Shown piece by piece: positions 7,960 through 16,783 of a DNA stretch of 64,000 nt (positions are counted from its first letter, which is position 1; each line of letters begins with the position of its first letter). The notes beneath the pieces were generated by a model. The model saw nothing but the letters and a program-made list of their open reading frames with translations, had not been told where the DNA came from and ran no database searches. Source of the stretch: Stenotrophomonas geniculata ATCC 19374 = JCM 13324 (GTDB taxonomy: Bacteria > Pseudomonadota > Gammaproteobacteria > Xanthomonadales > Xanthomonadaceae); the NCBI RefSeq assembly GCF_001431625.1, contig NZ_LLXT01000127.1:1-64000 (forward strand), read 5' to 3'. Made by a program: the position numbers and the translations under genes.

Positions 7960-9221
7960 GCCTGGCGCTGCTGGCAGTGCCATCGCTGGCGCTGGCCTGC
8001 GAGGGTGGCCATTGCACTGGCGCCGGCGACGGCCAATTGCGGTGGGACGCCTCGCTGCGCCTGCGTGGCCTGTACTACGACCCGACCCGGTTCGGCATCG
8101 GTGGCAGTGAAGATGGCTACGGCCTGCTGCGCGCGCTGGCCTCGGCCACCTATGCGGAGGACAGCTGGCAGGCGAAGCTGCAGCTGGGCGTGCATGCCGA
8201 GAATGGCAAGGCAGGCGGCCCAGGCCGCACCGACCGCAGCGCGCTGGACGTGCAGCAGGCGTACTGGCGCTGGCAGCGTGGCAGCTTCCACCTGCAACTG
8301 GGCCGGCAGGAAGCCGGCTATGGCAGCTCGCGGCTGCTGTCGGTGCGCGATGGGCCGAATATCCGCCTGGCCTTCGATGGTGCGCGCCTGGGTTGGAAGG
8401 GCCGCCTCGGCACGCTTGACCTGATGGCGCTGCGGCCGGTGCAGAACCGGCCGGGAGCCTTCGATGATCATGGCGAACACGGTGCCCACCTGTGGGGTGC
8501 CTATGCCACCACGGCACGCGGGCAGGGCGCAGGACAGTGGGATCTGTACCTGCTGGACTACCGCCGGGAAGGAGCACGCTTCTCGGCGGGTTTCGGCATC
8601 GAACGGCGGCAGACCGTGGGTGCGCGCTGGTTCGGCCAGTCCGGTTCACTGGACTGGAACAGTGAACTGGTGGCGCAGGGCGGTGAACTGCGCACCTCGG
8701 CAGCTACGCTCGACATCCGCGCCTGGACGCTGGCCACCGACACCGGCTGGCGCTGGACGGCCCTGCCGCTGCAACCGCGGTTGGGACTGAAGGCGGACAT
8801 CGCCAGTGGCGATGGCAATCTGCATGACGGCCGCCTGGGAACCTTCAATGCACTGTTCCCGAAATCGGCCTACTTCAGCGAGGCCAGCCTGCTGGCCCCG
8901 GCCAACCTGATGGACGTCCAGCCGACCCTGACCCTCCGCCTGCACGACGCGGTGACGACGGAGCTGGGCGTACAGATGGCCTGGAAGCATCGTCGTGCCG
9001 ATGCGGTGTACACCACGCCGGCACCCCTGGTGGCCTTGCCCGGCACGGCCGGAGGTGCACGCCGGATAGGCACCCAATACAAATCCGAAACCCGCTGGCA
9101 GGCCAGCGAACACTGGCAATGGCAGCTGCAGCTGGCCTGGGTCGATGCGGGTCCTGCGCTGAAGCAGGCCGGTGGCCAGGACACGCTGTTTGCCTCGATC
9201 GTTGGAGCATGGCAATGGTGA
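7938..9221 (+). CDS. alginate-export (AlgE-like) outer-membrane porin
   Basis: 427 residues with a signal peptide (LRVLSLALLAVPSLALA) followed by a beta-barrel of the alginate_exp type. Typical elements are ALDVQQAYWRWQRGSFHLQLGRQEAGYGSSRLLS, the strand pattern of alternating aromatic and polar residues, and the C-terminal FASIVGAWQW. The family includes AlgE and many porins for small organic anions, so the name does not prove alginate export. The start lies 22 nt inside the amidohydrolase gene and the MFS gene starts inside this one. It most likely gives the operon's substrate passage through the outer membrane. Confidence 0.88.
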   Translation: MFVLRVLSLALLAVPSLALACEGGHCTGAGDGQLRWDASLRLRGLYYDPTRFGIGGSEDGYGLLRALASATYAEDSWQAKLQLGVHAENGKAGGPGRTDRSALDVQQAYWRWQRGSFHLQLGRQEAGYGSSRLLSVRDGPNIRLAFDGARLGWKGRLGTLDLMALRPVQNRPGAFDDHGEHGAHLWGAYATTARGQGAGQWDLYLLDYRREGARFSAGFGIERRQTVGARWFGQSGSLDWNSELVAQGGELRTSAATLDIRAWTLATDTGWRWTALPLQPRLGLKADIASGDGNLHDGRLGTFNALFPKSAYFSEASLLAPANLMDVQPTLTLRLHDAVTTELGVQMAWKHRRADAVYTTPAPLVALPGTAGGARRIGTQYKSETRWQASEHWQWQLQLAWVDAGPALKQAGGQDTLFASIVGAWQW

Positions 9222-10861
9222 ACGCAACCGCGTCGCATCCCCCCGCACCGGCCGCAGGTGCCTGGTCCCCGCTGAAGATCAGGATGTTCCGCTCGATCTG
9301 GCTGGCGATCCTGGCCAGCAACATCGGCACCTGGGTCAACGACGTGGCCGCCGCCTGGGTGATGGCCGAACGTACCGGCTCACCGTTGATGGTGGCCCTG
9401 GTGCAGTCGGCCACCACCGTGCCGATCGTGCTGCTGGCACTGGCCGCCGGAACGCTGGCCGACATCGTCGATCGCCGCAGGTACCTGCTGGCGACCCAGG
9501 GCTGGATGCTGCTGGTCGCGGCAGCGATGGCGGCGCTGACTGCGATGGACATGCTGACCCCGCAGCTGCTGGTGCTGCTGACCTTCTGCATGGGGTGCGG
9601 TGCAGCGATGGCGATGCCGGCGCAGGCCGCGATCGTGTCCGAACTGGTGCCGCAGCCGATGCTGGCCTCAGCGGTGGCGCTGAACTCGATCGGCATCAAC
9701 ATCGCGCGATCGATCGGCCCCGCCATCGGCGGCGTGATCGTCGCCCAGCTCGGTGCGGTCTGGGCGTTCGGCTTCAACGCCATCACGTTCGCCGCGATGC
9801 TGTTCGTGGTGTGGGGTTGGAAGCGCGACCCGAAGCAGTCGAGCCTGCCGCCGGAGGGTTTTGGCGCAGGGTTGAAGGCGGGCCTGCGTTATGCCAGCCG
9901 TGCCGGACGCCTGCAGGCCGTGCTGATCAAGTCGGTCGGCTTCTTCTTCTTTGCCGCGGCGATGAACGCGTTGCTGCCGGTGGTGGTGCGTGGGCAGATG
10001 CACGGTGGGGCCGGGCAGTACGGCATGCTGCTGGGCTGCATCGGTATCGGTGCAGTGGGCGGTGCCTTGCTGCTGCCGAAGCTGCGCGCGCAGATGGATC
10101 GCGACCTGCTGGTGCTGCTGGCCACGCTCTCACTTGCGCTGAGCCTGGTCGGGCTGGCGCTGACCCGCAGCTGGTACGTGCTGCCATTGGTGATGCTGAT
10201 CAACGGTTTTGCCTGGATCACCGTGCTGTCGTCACTGCAGATTGCCGCCCAGACCGCGGTACCAGCGTGGGTACGCGCGCGTGCACTGGCGCTGTACATC
10301 ATGGTGTTCTCCGCCGGCATGGCGGCCGGTGGCCTGAGCTGGGGTGCGCTGGCTCAGCGTACCTCGCCGGAGCTGGCGTTGCTGGTGGCTGCCGCAGGTG
10401 CGGTGATCGGCGGATTGCTGGTGTGGCGCGTGCGCATCGCCGGTACCGAAGACCTGAACCTGCGTCCGGCCGGGCACTGGCCGGCACCAGAGCTGTCGGT
10501 GCCGGTGTCGAACGATCGCGGCCCGGTGCTGGTCACCATCGAGTACCGCATCGACGATGCTGATCGTGCCGCGTTCCAGGCGCAGATGCGCGCGCTGGGC
10601 ACGATCCGCCGCCGCGATGGGGCCGTGGTCTGGGGCGTGGTCGAGGATGTGGCCAGCCCGGGCATCCACCTGGAGTATTTTGTGACCCCGTCGTGGCTGG
10701 AGCACCTGCGCCAGCACGAGCGCATCACCGCCGACGACAAGGCGATCCAGGAAGTGCTGCGGGAACTGCATCGCGGTGAGCGCGCACCGGTGGTACGCCA
10801 CTTCGTGGGTGGGCATGACCCGCTGCCTGCCGCCGTGCCGCATCACCACACCGACATCTGA
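9209..10861 (+). CDS. MFS transporter (MFS_3/EntS-like) with C-terminal soluble domain
   Basis: 550 residues, with about 12 membrane helices over residues 20-415 (WLAILASNIGTWVNDVAAAWVM, LIVALVQSATTVPIVLLAL-type segments, VFSAGMAAGGLSWGAL). A C-terminal soluble domain of about 110 residues follows (VLVTIEYRIDDADRAAFQAQMRAL...RHFVGG), resembling an ABM/dimeric alpha-beta barrel fold and known from PF05977-type transporters. The start (9209 or 9215) overlaps the porin stop, so it closes the coupled operon. Direction of transport and substrate are not visible. A REP pair follows the stop directly. Confidence 0.9.
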   Translation: MAMVNATASHPPAPAAGAWSPLKIRMFRSIWLAILASNIGTWVNDVAAAWVMAERTGSPLMVALVQSATTVPIVLLALAAGTLADIVDRRRYLLATQGWMLLVAAAMAALTAMDMLTPQLLVLLTFCMGCGAAMAMPAQAAIVSELVPQPMLASAVALNSIGINIARSIGPAIGGVIVAQLGAVWAFGFNAITFAAMLFVVWGWKRDPKQSSLPPEGFGAGLKAGLRYASRAGRLQAVLIKSVGFFFFAAAMNALLPVVVRGQMHGGAGQYGMLLGCIGIGAVGGALLLPKLRAQMDRDLLVLLATLSLALSLVGLALTRSWYVLPLVMLINGFAWITVLSSLQIAAQTAVPAWVRARALALYIMVFSAGMAAGGLSWGALAQRTSPELALLVAAAGAVIGGLLVWRVRIAGTEDLNLRPAGHWPAPELSVPVSNDRGPVLVTIEYRIDDADRAAFQAQMRALGTIRRRDGAVVWGVVEDVASPGIHLEYFVTPSWLEHLRQHERITADDKAIQEVLRELHRGERAPVVRHFVGGHDPLPAAVPHHHTDI

Positions 10862-10871
10862 CCCGCAGGTG

Positions 10872-10944
10872 GTAGAGCCGGCCGCTGGCCGGCTGCGCGT
10901 GATCACGATGGATGATCGGGTTGCCGGCCAGCGGCCGGCACTAC
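10872..10944. repeat. REP/SMAG-like inverted pair
   Basis: Two facing palindromes: GTAGAGCCGGCCGCTGGCCGGC at 10872-10893 and GCCGGCCAGCGGCCGGCACTAC ending at 10944. The GTAG...CTAC ends are those of S. maltophilia-type REP elements. The pair separates the convergent MFS and hydrolase genes and could act as a 3'-end mRNA structure. Confidence 0.75.
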
Positions 10945-10983
10945 CGAAGGAGCGGCGGCGCCCTGGGGCGCCACCGCGGGACA

Positions 10984-11808
10984 TCATTTGCGTGCGAACG
11001 CCAGCAGGTCGGCGTTGAACTGGTCGGCGTGGGTAACGGTCAGGCCGTGCGGCGCACCGGGGTACACCTTCAACTCGGCGTCCTTGATGATCTGCGAGGA
11101 TAGCTTGGCCGAGGCATCGAACGGCACGATCTGGTCGTCATCACCGTGCACGACCAGCGCCGGCACATCGATCTTCTTCAGGTCCTCGGTGTAGTCCACT
11201 TCCGAGAACTCGTGCACGCAGTCGTACTGACCCTTGACGCCACCGAGCATGCCCTGCAGCCAGAACGCATCACGCATGCCCTGGGTAACGGTGTTGCCGT
11301 CGCGGTTGGCGCCGAAGAACGGCGTGGTCAGGTCCTTGAAGAACTGCGAGCGGTCACCGCCGGTGCCTTTGCGGATGCCGTCGAAGACGTCCAACGGGGT
11401 GCCGGCCGGGTTGGCTTCGGTCTTCAGCATCAGCGGCGGCACCGCGCCGACCAGCACCACCTTGGCCACGCGCTTGCTGCCGTGGCGGCCGATGTAGTGG
11501 GCCACTTCGCCGCCACCGGTGGAATGGCCGACCAGGATCGCATCCTTCAGGTCCAGTGCTTCGATCACTGCGGCCAGGTCATCGGCGTAGGTGTCCATGT
11601 TGTTGCCGTCCCAGGTCTGGCTGGAGCGGCCGTGGCTGCGACGGTCGTGAGCGATCACGCGGAAGCCGTTCTGGCCCATGAACAGCATCTGCGGGTCCCA
11701 GGCATCGGACGACAGCGGCCAGCCGTGGGCGAACACGATCGGCTGGCCGGTACCCCAATCCTTGTAGAAGATGCGGGCGCCGTCGGCGACGGTGACGAAG
11801 TTGCTCAT
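10984..11808 (-). CDS. alpha/beta hydrolase, non-heme chloroperoxidase-like
   Basis: 274 residues with the cofactor-free haloperoxidase/esterase signature. The nucleophile elbow is [17 protein letters not shown] (Ser near 97), the oxyanion region is [15 protein letters not shown], the acid is in [12 protein letters not shown] (Asp near 224) and the catalytic His is in YPGAPHGL near the end. The start at 11808 has AAGGAAA upstream. Such enzymes are intracellular esterases/perhydrolases; halogenation is a side activity. It is transcribed alone and away from the next gene. Confidence 0.92.
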   Translation of the reverse strand: MSNFVTVADGARIFYKDWGTGQPIVFAHGWPLSSDAWDPQMLFMGQNGFRVIAHDRRSHGRSSQTWDGNNMDTYADDLAAVIEALDLKDAILVGHSTGGGEVAHYIGRHGSKRVAKVVLVGAVPPLMLKTEANPAGTPLDVFDGIRKGTGGDRSQFFKDLTTPFFGANRDGNTVTQGMRDAFWLQGMLGGVKGQYDCVHEFSEVDYTEDLKKIDVPALVVHGDDDQIVPFDASAKLSSQIIKDAELKVYPGAPHGLTVTHADQFNADLLAFARK

Positions 11809-11994
11809 TGCGGTTTCCTTGGCGGAAGGGAGGGAAGGCACTGGCAGTTGTGCCGGTGCCTCCGGCAGTACAGCGCAGCGCCAGGCCGGCGACTTGCACG
11901 GCTGTGCTGGATTACACCGGATGTGACGCATATCGCTCTGGCACGAAGCCGTTCCGGCATTGAGGATGGCGATAGCCCTGCTGAGGAGCCTGCG

Positions 11995-12381
11995 ATGTTG
12001 AATGCGTGTTGGAGTCCACTGTTGTGCCTGCTGCTGGCCGCGGGCGCGCACGCTCAGACCAACGTCTACAAATGCGTGGACGGGCCGCATCCGGTCTACC
12101 AGCAGACGCCGTGCCAGGGGCATGCGGAATGGCGCTGGGAGGTGCCGGCGGAGCCGGCCTCAACGGGTGCAACCGTGGCCAAGGCGGCGAGCCCAGCCTC
12201 AAGCCGTCCGCGTGTGGTACCGCAGGCGCGTGCGCGGGCCGCACTGATATCGATCAGCGCGGATCCTGCCGCCTGTGAGCACGCGCGGCAGCAACGCGCA
12301 AAGGTGCTGGCCAATGGCAAGCGCATGGACTTCGTGCAGCGCCGGCAACTGGACGATGCCGTGCATGAGGCGTGCCGCTGA
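11995..12381 (+). CDS. small exported DUF4124-type protein
   Basis: A 128-residue protein with a signal peptide ([13 protein letters not shown]) followed by [20 protein letters not shown], which is the usual DUF4124 pattern (Y-K-C ... Y-x-x-x-P-C). The rest is low-complexity Ala/Pro linker and a charged helix with two more Cys ([27 protein letters not shown]). A GAGG sits upstream of the start at 11995. Function is unknown; a periplasmic location with disulfides is likely. Confidence 0.8.
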   Translation: MLNACWSPLLCLLLAAGAHAQTNVYKCVDGPHPVYQQTPCQGHAEWRWEVPAEPASTGATVAKAASPASSRPRVVPQARARAALISISADPAACEHARQQRAKVLANGKRMDFVQRRQLDDAVHEACR

Positions 12382-12404
12382 AACGAAATGGTGCCGGAAA
12401 CGAC

Positions 12405-12426
12405 AACGGCGCCCGCAGGCGCCGTT
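12405..12426. terminator. GC-rich stem-loop between convergent genes
   Basis: A perfect 9-bp stem AACGGCGCC / GGCGCCGTT around the 4-nt loop CGCA. It lies 23 nt after the DUF4124-type gene and 24 nt beyond the 3' end of the minus-strand gene ending at 12451. It could terminate transcription from both sides. There is no long U-tract. Confidence 0.6.
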
Positions 12427-12450
12427 GGACAGGATGCGAGGTGCTGGACC

Positions 12451-13164
12451 TCAGCGACCGTCGCTGGCAGCCGCCGGTGCCGGCGAGGGCACGCTGTCCG
12501 GCTTGGGCAGGCTCAGCTCCGGGTTGCCCTGTTCCGCCTGCAGGATCTGGATGCGGCGCTGCAGGGAATCCAACTGGCTGTTGGTGCTCTGCACGTCGCT
12601 GCTCAGGCTGACCGCCTGCTGCTGGGCCTGCTGAAGGGCGGCGCTGACCTGGGCCGACTGTGCCTGCTGCTGTTCCATTTCCTGCTGCAGGGCGCGCAGG
12701 CGTTCCTCGTTGTAGGCCACCAGGCGCTCGGTATAGCGCTTGCCGGCCTCCAGGCGGGTGGTGTCGATGTAGACCTGGGCCAGCTGCTCGGACTGCTGCG
12801 CGAAGGTGCGGTAGACACGCTCGGCGTTGTCGACGGCATCGGTCTTGATCACCCGCCAGAAATTCTTCTCCTGGAACAGGGCGACGTAGTAGGTCAGGGT
12901 GTTGGCATTGAACAGCAGGCTGGCGCCGTAATTGCCGTTGTAGGTGGTGCGCAGCTCGGTCAGCTGGCGGGCATCCATCAGCTGCTTGAGCTCGTCAACG
13001 GTGTTGCGCACCACCGGTGCGGTACGTGCGGCCGGCTCTGCGGCTGCTTCGCGGTCGCTACGGGCAGCCATCGCCGCCGGTGCCACCAGCATCATGGTCA
13101 CGGCCAGCAGTGCCGCGCCGCGCGCGTGCCGGGCGAAGACCGCGCCCCCTGAAGTTTCTCGCAT
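12451..13164 (-). CDS. DUF2968-type exported coiled-coil protein
   Basis: 237 residues from the start at 13164, with a signal peptide (ALLAVTMMLVAPAAMAA). A conserved-looking central part follows (VDELKQLMDARQLTELRTTYNGNYGASLLF, TLTYYVALFQEKNFWRVIKT), then a long Gln-rich coiled coil (about 135-215) and a Pro/Ala tail. I recognise this as DUF2968-like from memory. Function is unknown. It follows tadG on the same strand after about 100 nt, so it may be read with the Tad pilus operon or have its own promoter. Confidence 0.82.
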   Translation of the reverse strand: MRETSGGAVFARHARGAALLAVTMMLVAPAAMAARSDREAAAEPAARTAPVVRNTVDELKQLMDARQLTELRTTYNGNYGASLLFNANTLTYYVALFQEKNFWRVIKTDAVDNAERVYRTFAQQSEQLAQVYIDTTRLEAGKRYTERLVAYNEERLRALQQEMEQQQAQSAQVSAALQQAQQQAVSLSSDVQSTNSQLDSLQRRIQILQAEQGNPELSLPKPDSVPSPAPAAASDGR

Positions 13165-13263
13165 GTCTAGACCATCCACGGATGAGTGTGGGTTGAGATG
13201 AAGGTGGTTCCCCGCCGGGAGTCTAGCATGTGCGCGGGCGCCGCCAAGGGCGCCCGTCACGGG

Positions 13264-15423
13264 TCAGTAGACCAGTTGTGCGGGCGTGCACTGGATGGAC
13301 TGGACATGCACATCCGTACGGCCCAGTTCCAGGCCCAGTACCTGGGCCAGCAGCGAGCGCAGCAGCGAGCCGACACTGTTGAGCAGCGGCTTCAGGACGT
13401 CCAGGGCGGGCTTCAGCAGGAAGCACAGCAGGCCCGAACAACTGACCGGGCCATTGCCGGGGGCGGTGACGCCGTCGCCGGCGAACTGGTCCAGGAACCC
13501 GGCATCGGCGGTCTGCAGGTAGGAAGTCAGGTTGTACTTCATGCAATTGTTGTAGGTGGTGTCATCCAGGGCGCCGATCAGGCTGTTGCACTGCTTGACC
13601 AGCAGCCCACCCACAAGCGCTCCCAGGACGCCATCGAGGAGCCCCGAGCCAACCCCGGTCACTGCGTTGCGGAATCCTTGCCAGACCTTGCCGTCGACCA
13701 TGCAGGTCACCAGCACACAGCTGGTCGGTACCCCCTTGGTGATGTCCCAGTTTCCCAGTGGTTTCAATCCCTGCGTACTGTCTCCGAATTCCAGCAGCTT
13801 GATGGTTGCGTCGACATCGTATCGCTTGCGACCAACGTTGGCTGCTTTCAGGTAGCGATCGGCCAACTGCGCTGCGGTCGAGCCCTGGCTCATGCCATCG
13901 TCGCGCGGATCGAGCACCCCGGACAGTACGCGCAGCAGTTCGCTGACCAGCTCGGACACGGCGGTGCCCACCTCCAGGGAGTTGACCTGGGTTGAACCGG
14001 TCGCGCCGGCGGGGAGGGTGAGGCTTTGCGTGTCGGTCAGCGTATTGACCTTGATGCTGTCATTTATCAACGGGGCGCCGAGCAGTGTCAGCATCTGTTC
14101 CTTCTGCAGGGTGTCGCCACAGACATTCTGCTTGGAAAACCGCTCGCTGTCGGCCACCTTGCCGACGCAGGCGCGCAGCACGGAGGACTCGACCTTGATC
14201 GTCGCCGTGGGAGGCGTACTGCCACATTGCAGGCTGGTCAGGGTCGCCATTGCATTGGTCACGTCTGCATGGACCGGCAGCTTCAGGCGGATGCCCAGCA
14301 GTGAAAGTACGCCGCCTGCAACGGGGATGTTGTTGGTGTCGATGTCGAGGAAGACGCGGATCTGCGCGTTGTAGGCGCGCGAGCCAATGCCTCCGATGGC
14401 GATCGACGGCGGCTCCACCACGGCGGCTTTCGCATTGACCAGGCCCAACAGGTTGAGGTCATTGACCGAGACCGCGCGGCCGCCATTGGCTATGCTGATG
14501 CTGGTCCCTATGAGGTCCAGCACATTGACATCGGCCTGCAGCGCGCTGGAAATCGTTCCATCCGGCGCGACCACGCGTGCGAACAAGCCGCCGCCGCTGT
14601 CATCGGAGCCGAGTTTCACCTCCAGCTGCTTGAGGTCGATGCCCTGCACGACCAGGGCATTCTCCAGCGCACTCAGGTCCACGTGGGCAACGCCCTGCTG
14701 GGTGAGCAGGTCAACGGTCGCCTGAAGGATCTTGCCCAGCTTGACCTTGCGGCCCGCCAGCAGATTGTTGAACTCGGCCACGCCCATGTTGACGTCGATC
14801 GGAATGCCCAGTGCCTGCAGCAGTCCGTTCGGGGTGATATGCGCCTGTGCAAGGCCGTCGTAGCCGAGCAGGGTGGTCTTGTCGAGGTCGGCACCCACCA
14901 GTTTCAGGACATTTCCCAGTGGCGTGTTGCCGTTGATGCGGAGCAGTTGCGAGCCGACACTGAAAACCGCCGTGGGCTCTGCACGGCGCGCCACGGCCTG
15001 GGCGGTCACGGTCGGCAGGCTGCTGTTCTGCCCGAAGAAGGGAAGCACCGCGCGGCGGGTGATGACACGAACGGCGTTGCGTTGATTCGCAGCATCGACG
15101 GCCGGGCTGAAGTGACCCTCGGTGGCCCGGGTCACGTTCCAGTTTCCGCAACGGATTTCCAGGCTCCCAGCGAACCTGTTCTGGGTGAGTGCGCTCTGCC
15201 GCGCAGCACTGTTGTCGCTGTTGTCCGAGGTGCACAGCTCCAGCCGTTGCGCTCCCGCCAGTGCGGCCAGATCAGCGACTTTCTGCGCATCGCGCTTGGC
15301 CCAGAACAGGTAACCGATCTCGATCAGGCCCAGCATCGCCAGCAACGCCAGCATGACCAGCATCATGGTGATCGACATGCCGCCCCGTGGGCGGCTGAAA
15401 CTGAACTGGCGTGGGCGTTTCAT
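13264..15423 (-). CDS. tadG: TadG-like Flp pilus assembly protein
   Basis: 719 residues. The N-terminus is a Tad-type pseudopilin-like segment (RGGMSITMMLVMLALLAMLGLIEIGYLFWAKRDAQKVADLAALAGAQRLELC) typical of TadG, anchoring a large periplasmic part. The periplasmic region is much longer than in many TadG proteins and lacks an obvious von Willebrand A domain. It contains several Cys and repetitive hydrophobic stretches (LLDGVLGALVGGLLVKQCNSLIGALDD). It is near the end of the Tad operon, 8 nt after the preceding small exported protein. Its role is likely assembly or anchoring of the pilus. Confidence 0.85.
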   Translation of the reverse strand: MKRPRQFSFSRPRGGMSITMMLVMLALLAMLGLIEIGYLFWAKRDAQKVADLAALAGAQRLELCTSDNSDNSAARQSALTQNRFAGSLEIRCGNWNVTRATEGHFSPAVDAANQRNAVRVITRRAVLPFFGQNSSLPTVTAQAVARRAEPTAVFSVGSQLLRINGNTPLGNVLKLVGADLDKTTLLGYDGLAQAHITPNGLLQALGIPIDVNMGVAEFNNLLAGRKVKLGKILQATVDLLTQQGVAHVDLSALENALVVQGIDLKQLEVKLGSDDSGGGLFARVVAPDGTISSALQADVNVLDLIGTSISIANGGRAVSVNDLNLLGLVNAKAAVVEPPSIAIGGIGSRAYNAQIRVFLDIDTNNIPVAGGVLSLLGIRLKLPVHADVTNAMATLTSLQCGSTPPTATIKVESSVLRACVGKVADSERFSKQNVCGDTLQKEQMLTLLGAPLINDSIKVNTLTDTQSLTLPAGATGSTQVNSLEVGTAVSELVSELLRVLSGVLDPRDDGMSQGSTAAQLADRYLKAANVGRKRYDVDATIKLLEFGDSTQGLKPLGNWDITKGVPTSCVLVTCMVDGKVWQGFRNAVTGVGSGLLDGVLGALVGGLLVKQCNSLIGALDDTTYNNCMKYNLTSYLQTADAGFLDQFAGDGVTAPGNGPVSCSGLLCFLLKPALDVLKPLLNSVGSLLRSLLAQVLGLELGRTDVHVQSIQCTPAQLVY

Positions 15424-15431
15424 GGCCTACC

Positions 15432-15890
15432 TCAGCGTCCGGATGAGGATGATCCCTTGGACTTGGCGACATCGGTTTCAAAGAAGTCCGGGATCTCGTG
15501 TTCGAAGCTCTTCATGTAGCGGGCGTAGCTCAGCGTCGCCTGGTCGCCGAGGATCGGCAGGTGCTGCCCGGCCTGTTGCCCCGATGCCTGCAGGCGGAAC
15601 AGGTTGCGCGTGGTATCGCCGATCTGGCTGCGGCCGGGTCGCGCGGCTGCAGCATTGCCATCGGTGATGGCCACTGCTGCGGGCGCCGCCTGCGGCACCG
15701 GTGCTGGCGGGGCCATCAGGTCCACGGTGGCCAGTGACTCGGACTGCAGCGGCTGCGGCGTCGGCACAGCCGGCGTGCTGCCGCCAAGCATCTGACCGGT
15801 CAGCGGCTGTTGCTGCGCCTGCACGGCAGTGGCCGGTAACAGGCAGATCAGAACGGGCAGCAGGCGTCGGGTCAGGGGCGTCGCGGTCAT
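15432..15890 (-). CDS. small exported Tad-locus protein (DUF3613-like)
   Basis: 152 residues with a signal peptide (LLPVLICLLPATAVQAQ). A long Pro/Ala/Gln-rich linker follows, then a compact conserved end (IGDTTRNLFRLQASGQQAG...LSYARYMKSFEHEIPDFFE). I recall this end as DUF3613, found beside Tad genes in beta- and gammaproteobacteria. Its start overlaps the tadD stop (ATGA) and tadG follows directly, so it is a Tad component or accessory. Its biochemical role is not known. Confidence 0.8.
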   Translation of the reverse strand: MTATPLTRRLLPVLICLLPATAVQAQQQPLTGQMLGGSTPAVPTPQPLQSESLATVDLMAPPAPVPQAAPAAVAITDGNAAAARPGRSQIGDTTRNLFRLQASGQQAGQHLPILGDQATLSYARYMKSFEHEIPDFFETDVAKSKGSSSSGR

Positions 15891-16783
15891 GGTGTGTTCC
15901 CGTTCGGGTGGTCGGAGGTGCTGAAGCGTTCCAGCATCGAGGGCGGCAGGCGCTGCGGATCGCGTTCGTCGCGGCTGTCGCGGCGTGGTTCCGCCGCCAG
16001 TCGCGTGGCGGCGGGCGGGTTGCCGACGGCATCTCTGGCGAGAGCACGCGCAGTGGCCGGCACGGCTGCGGCAGCGGCCGATGCGGCCTGGCGTTGCTGC
16101 AGGCGGGCACGGATCTGCGCCGCCTGCTGCTGGATGCTGAGCCGGGTCTCGTCGTTGAGGTTGGCCTGCTGGGCGAGGCGTTCGGCGGTGGTGGTGTCGC
16201 CACGCAGCACCGCCCACAGCGCGAGGTTGGCAGTGGCCTTGGCATTGCCCGGCGACAGCTCCAGCGCCTTGGCCAGGGGTTCGCGCGCGCGCTCGAACTG
16301 CCCGGCGCGCAGCCGCGCATAGCCGAGGTCGCCGAGATAGCTTGTATTCAATGGCTGCAGTTCGGTCGCCCGCGCCAGTGCCTGCTCACTGCCGGCGTCG
16401 TCGTCGCGGCGCGCGGCAATCAGGCCCAGGCCATGTGCGGCCGCGGCAGCCTGGGGACCACTGGAAAGATCGCGGTACAGGGCGATCGCAGCATCGGCCT
16501 GGCCGGTCTCGCGCAGCGCGTCGGCCTGCAGCAGACGCAATGCCGGAGGATCGCCGTAGCGCTGACGGAAGGCGTCGACGTGGGCGAGCGAGGCATACCA
16601 TGCGCCTTGCTGCTGCATGCGTTCGATCAGCTCCAGGTAGGCATTGCGGCTGTCCTGCGGCGCCGGTTCGGGCGCGGCCAGGCTGGGCGCGCGCAGGTAC
16701 TTCGGTGTGGTCGATGCACAGCCGCTGGCGCCGGCAACGGCGGCCAGGGCAACAATCAGGCAGGAAGTGCGCAGGGCAGGCAT
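15887..16783 (-). CDS. tadD: TadD-like tetratricopeptide lipoprotein
   Basis: 298 residues. The N-terminus has a lipoprotein signal (LIVALAAVAGASGC), and TPR helices run over residues about 55-235 (LRLLQADALRETGQADAAIALYRDL, YLGDLGYARLRAGQFERAREPLAKALELSPGNAKATANLAL). This is the architecture of TadD, the outer-membrane pilotin-like lipoprotein of the Tad system. A disordered Arg/Ala/Pro tail follows. The start shares one base with the tadC stop (TGATG). Confidence 0.88.
   Translation of the reverse strand: MPALRTSCLIVALAAVAGASGCASTTPKYLRAPSLAAPEPAPQDSRNAYLELIERMQQQGAWYASLAHVDAFRQRYGDPPALRLLQADALRETGQADAAIALYRDLSSGPQAAAAAHGLGLIAARRDDDAGSEQALARATELQPLNTSYLGDLGYARLRAGQFERAREPLAKALELSPGNAKATANLALWAVLRGDTTTAERLAQQANLNDETRLSIQQQAAQIRARLQQRQAASAAAAAVPATARALARDAVGNPPAATRLAAEPRRDSRDERDPQRLPPSMLERFSTSDHPNGNTP

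Noticed and set aside
7801-7960. Frameshift at the end of the amidohydrolase
   Set aside because: The odd His/Cys tail stays in frame up to a stop coupled to the porin gene, so overlap rather than error is the simpler reading.
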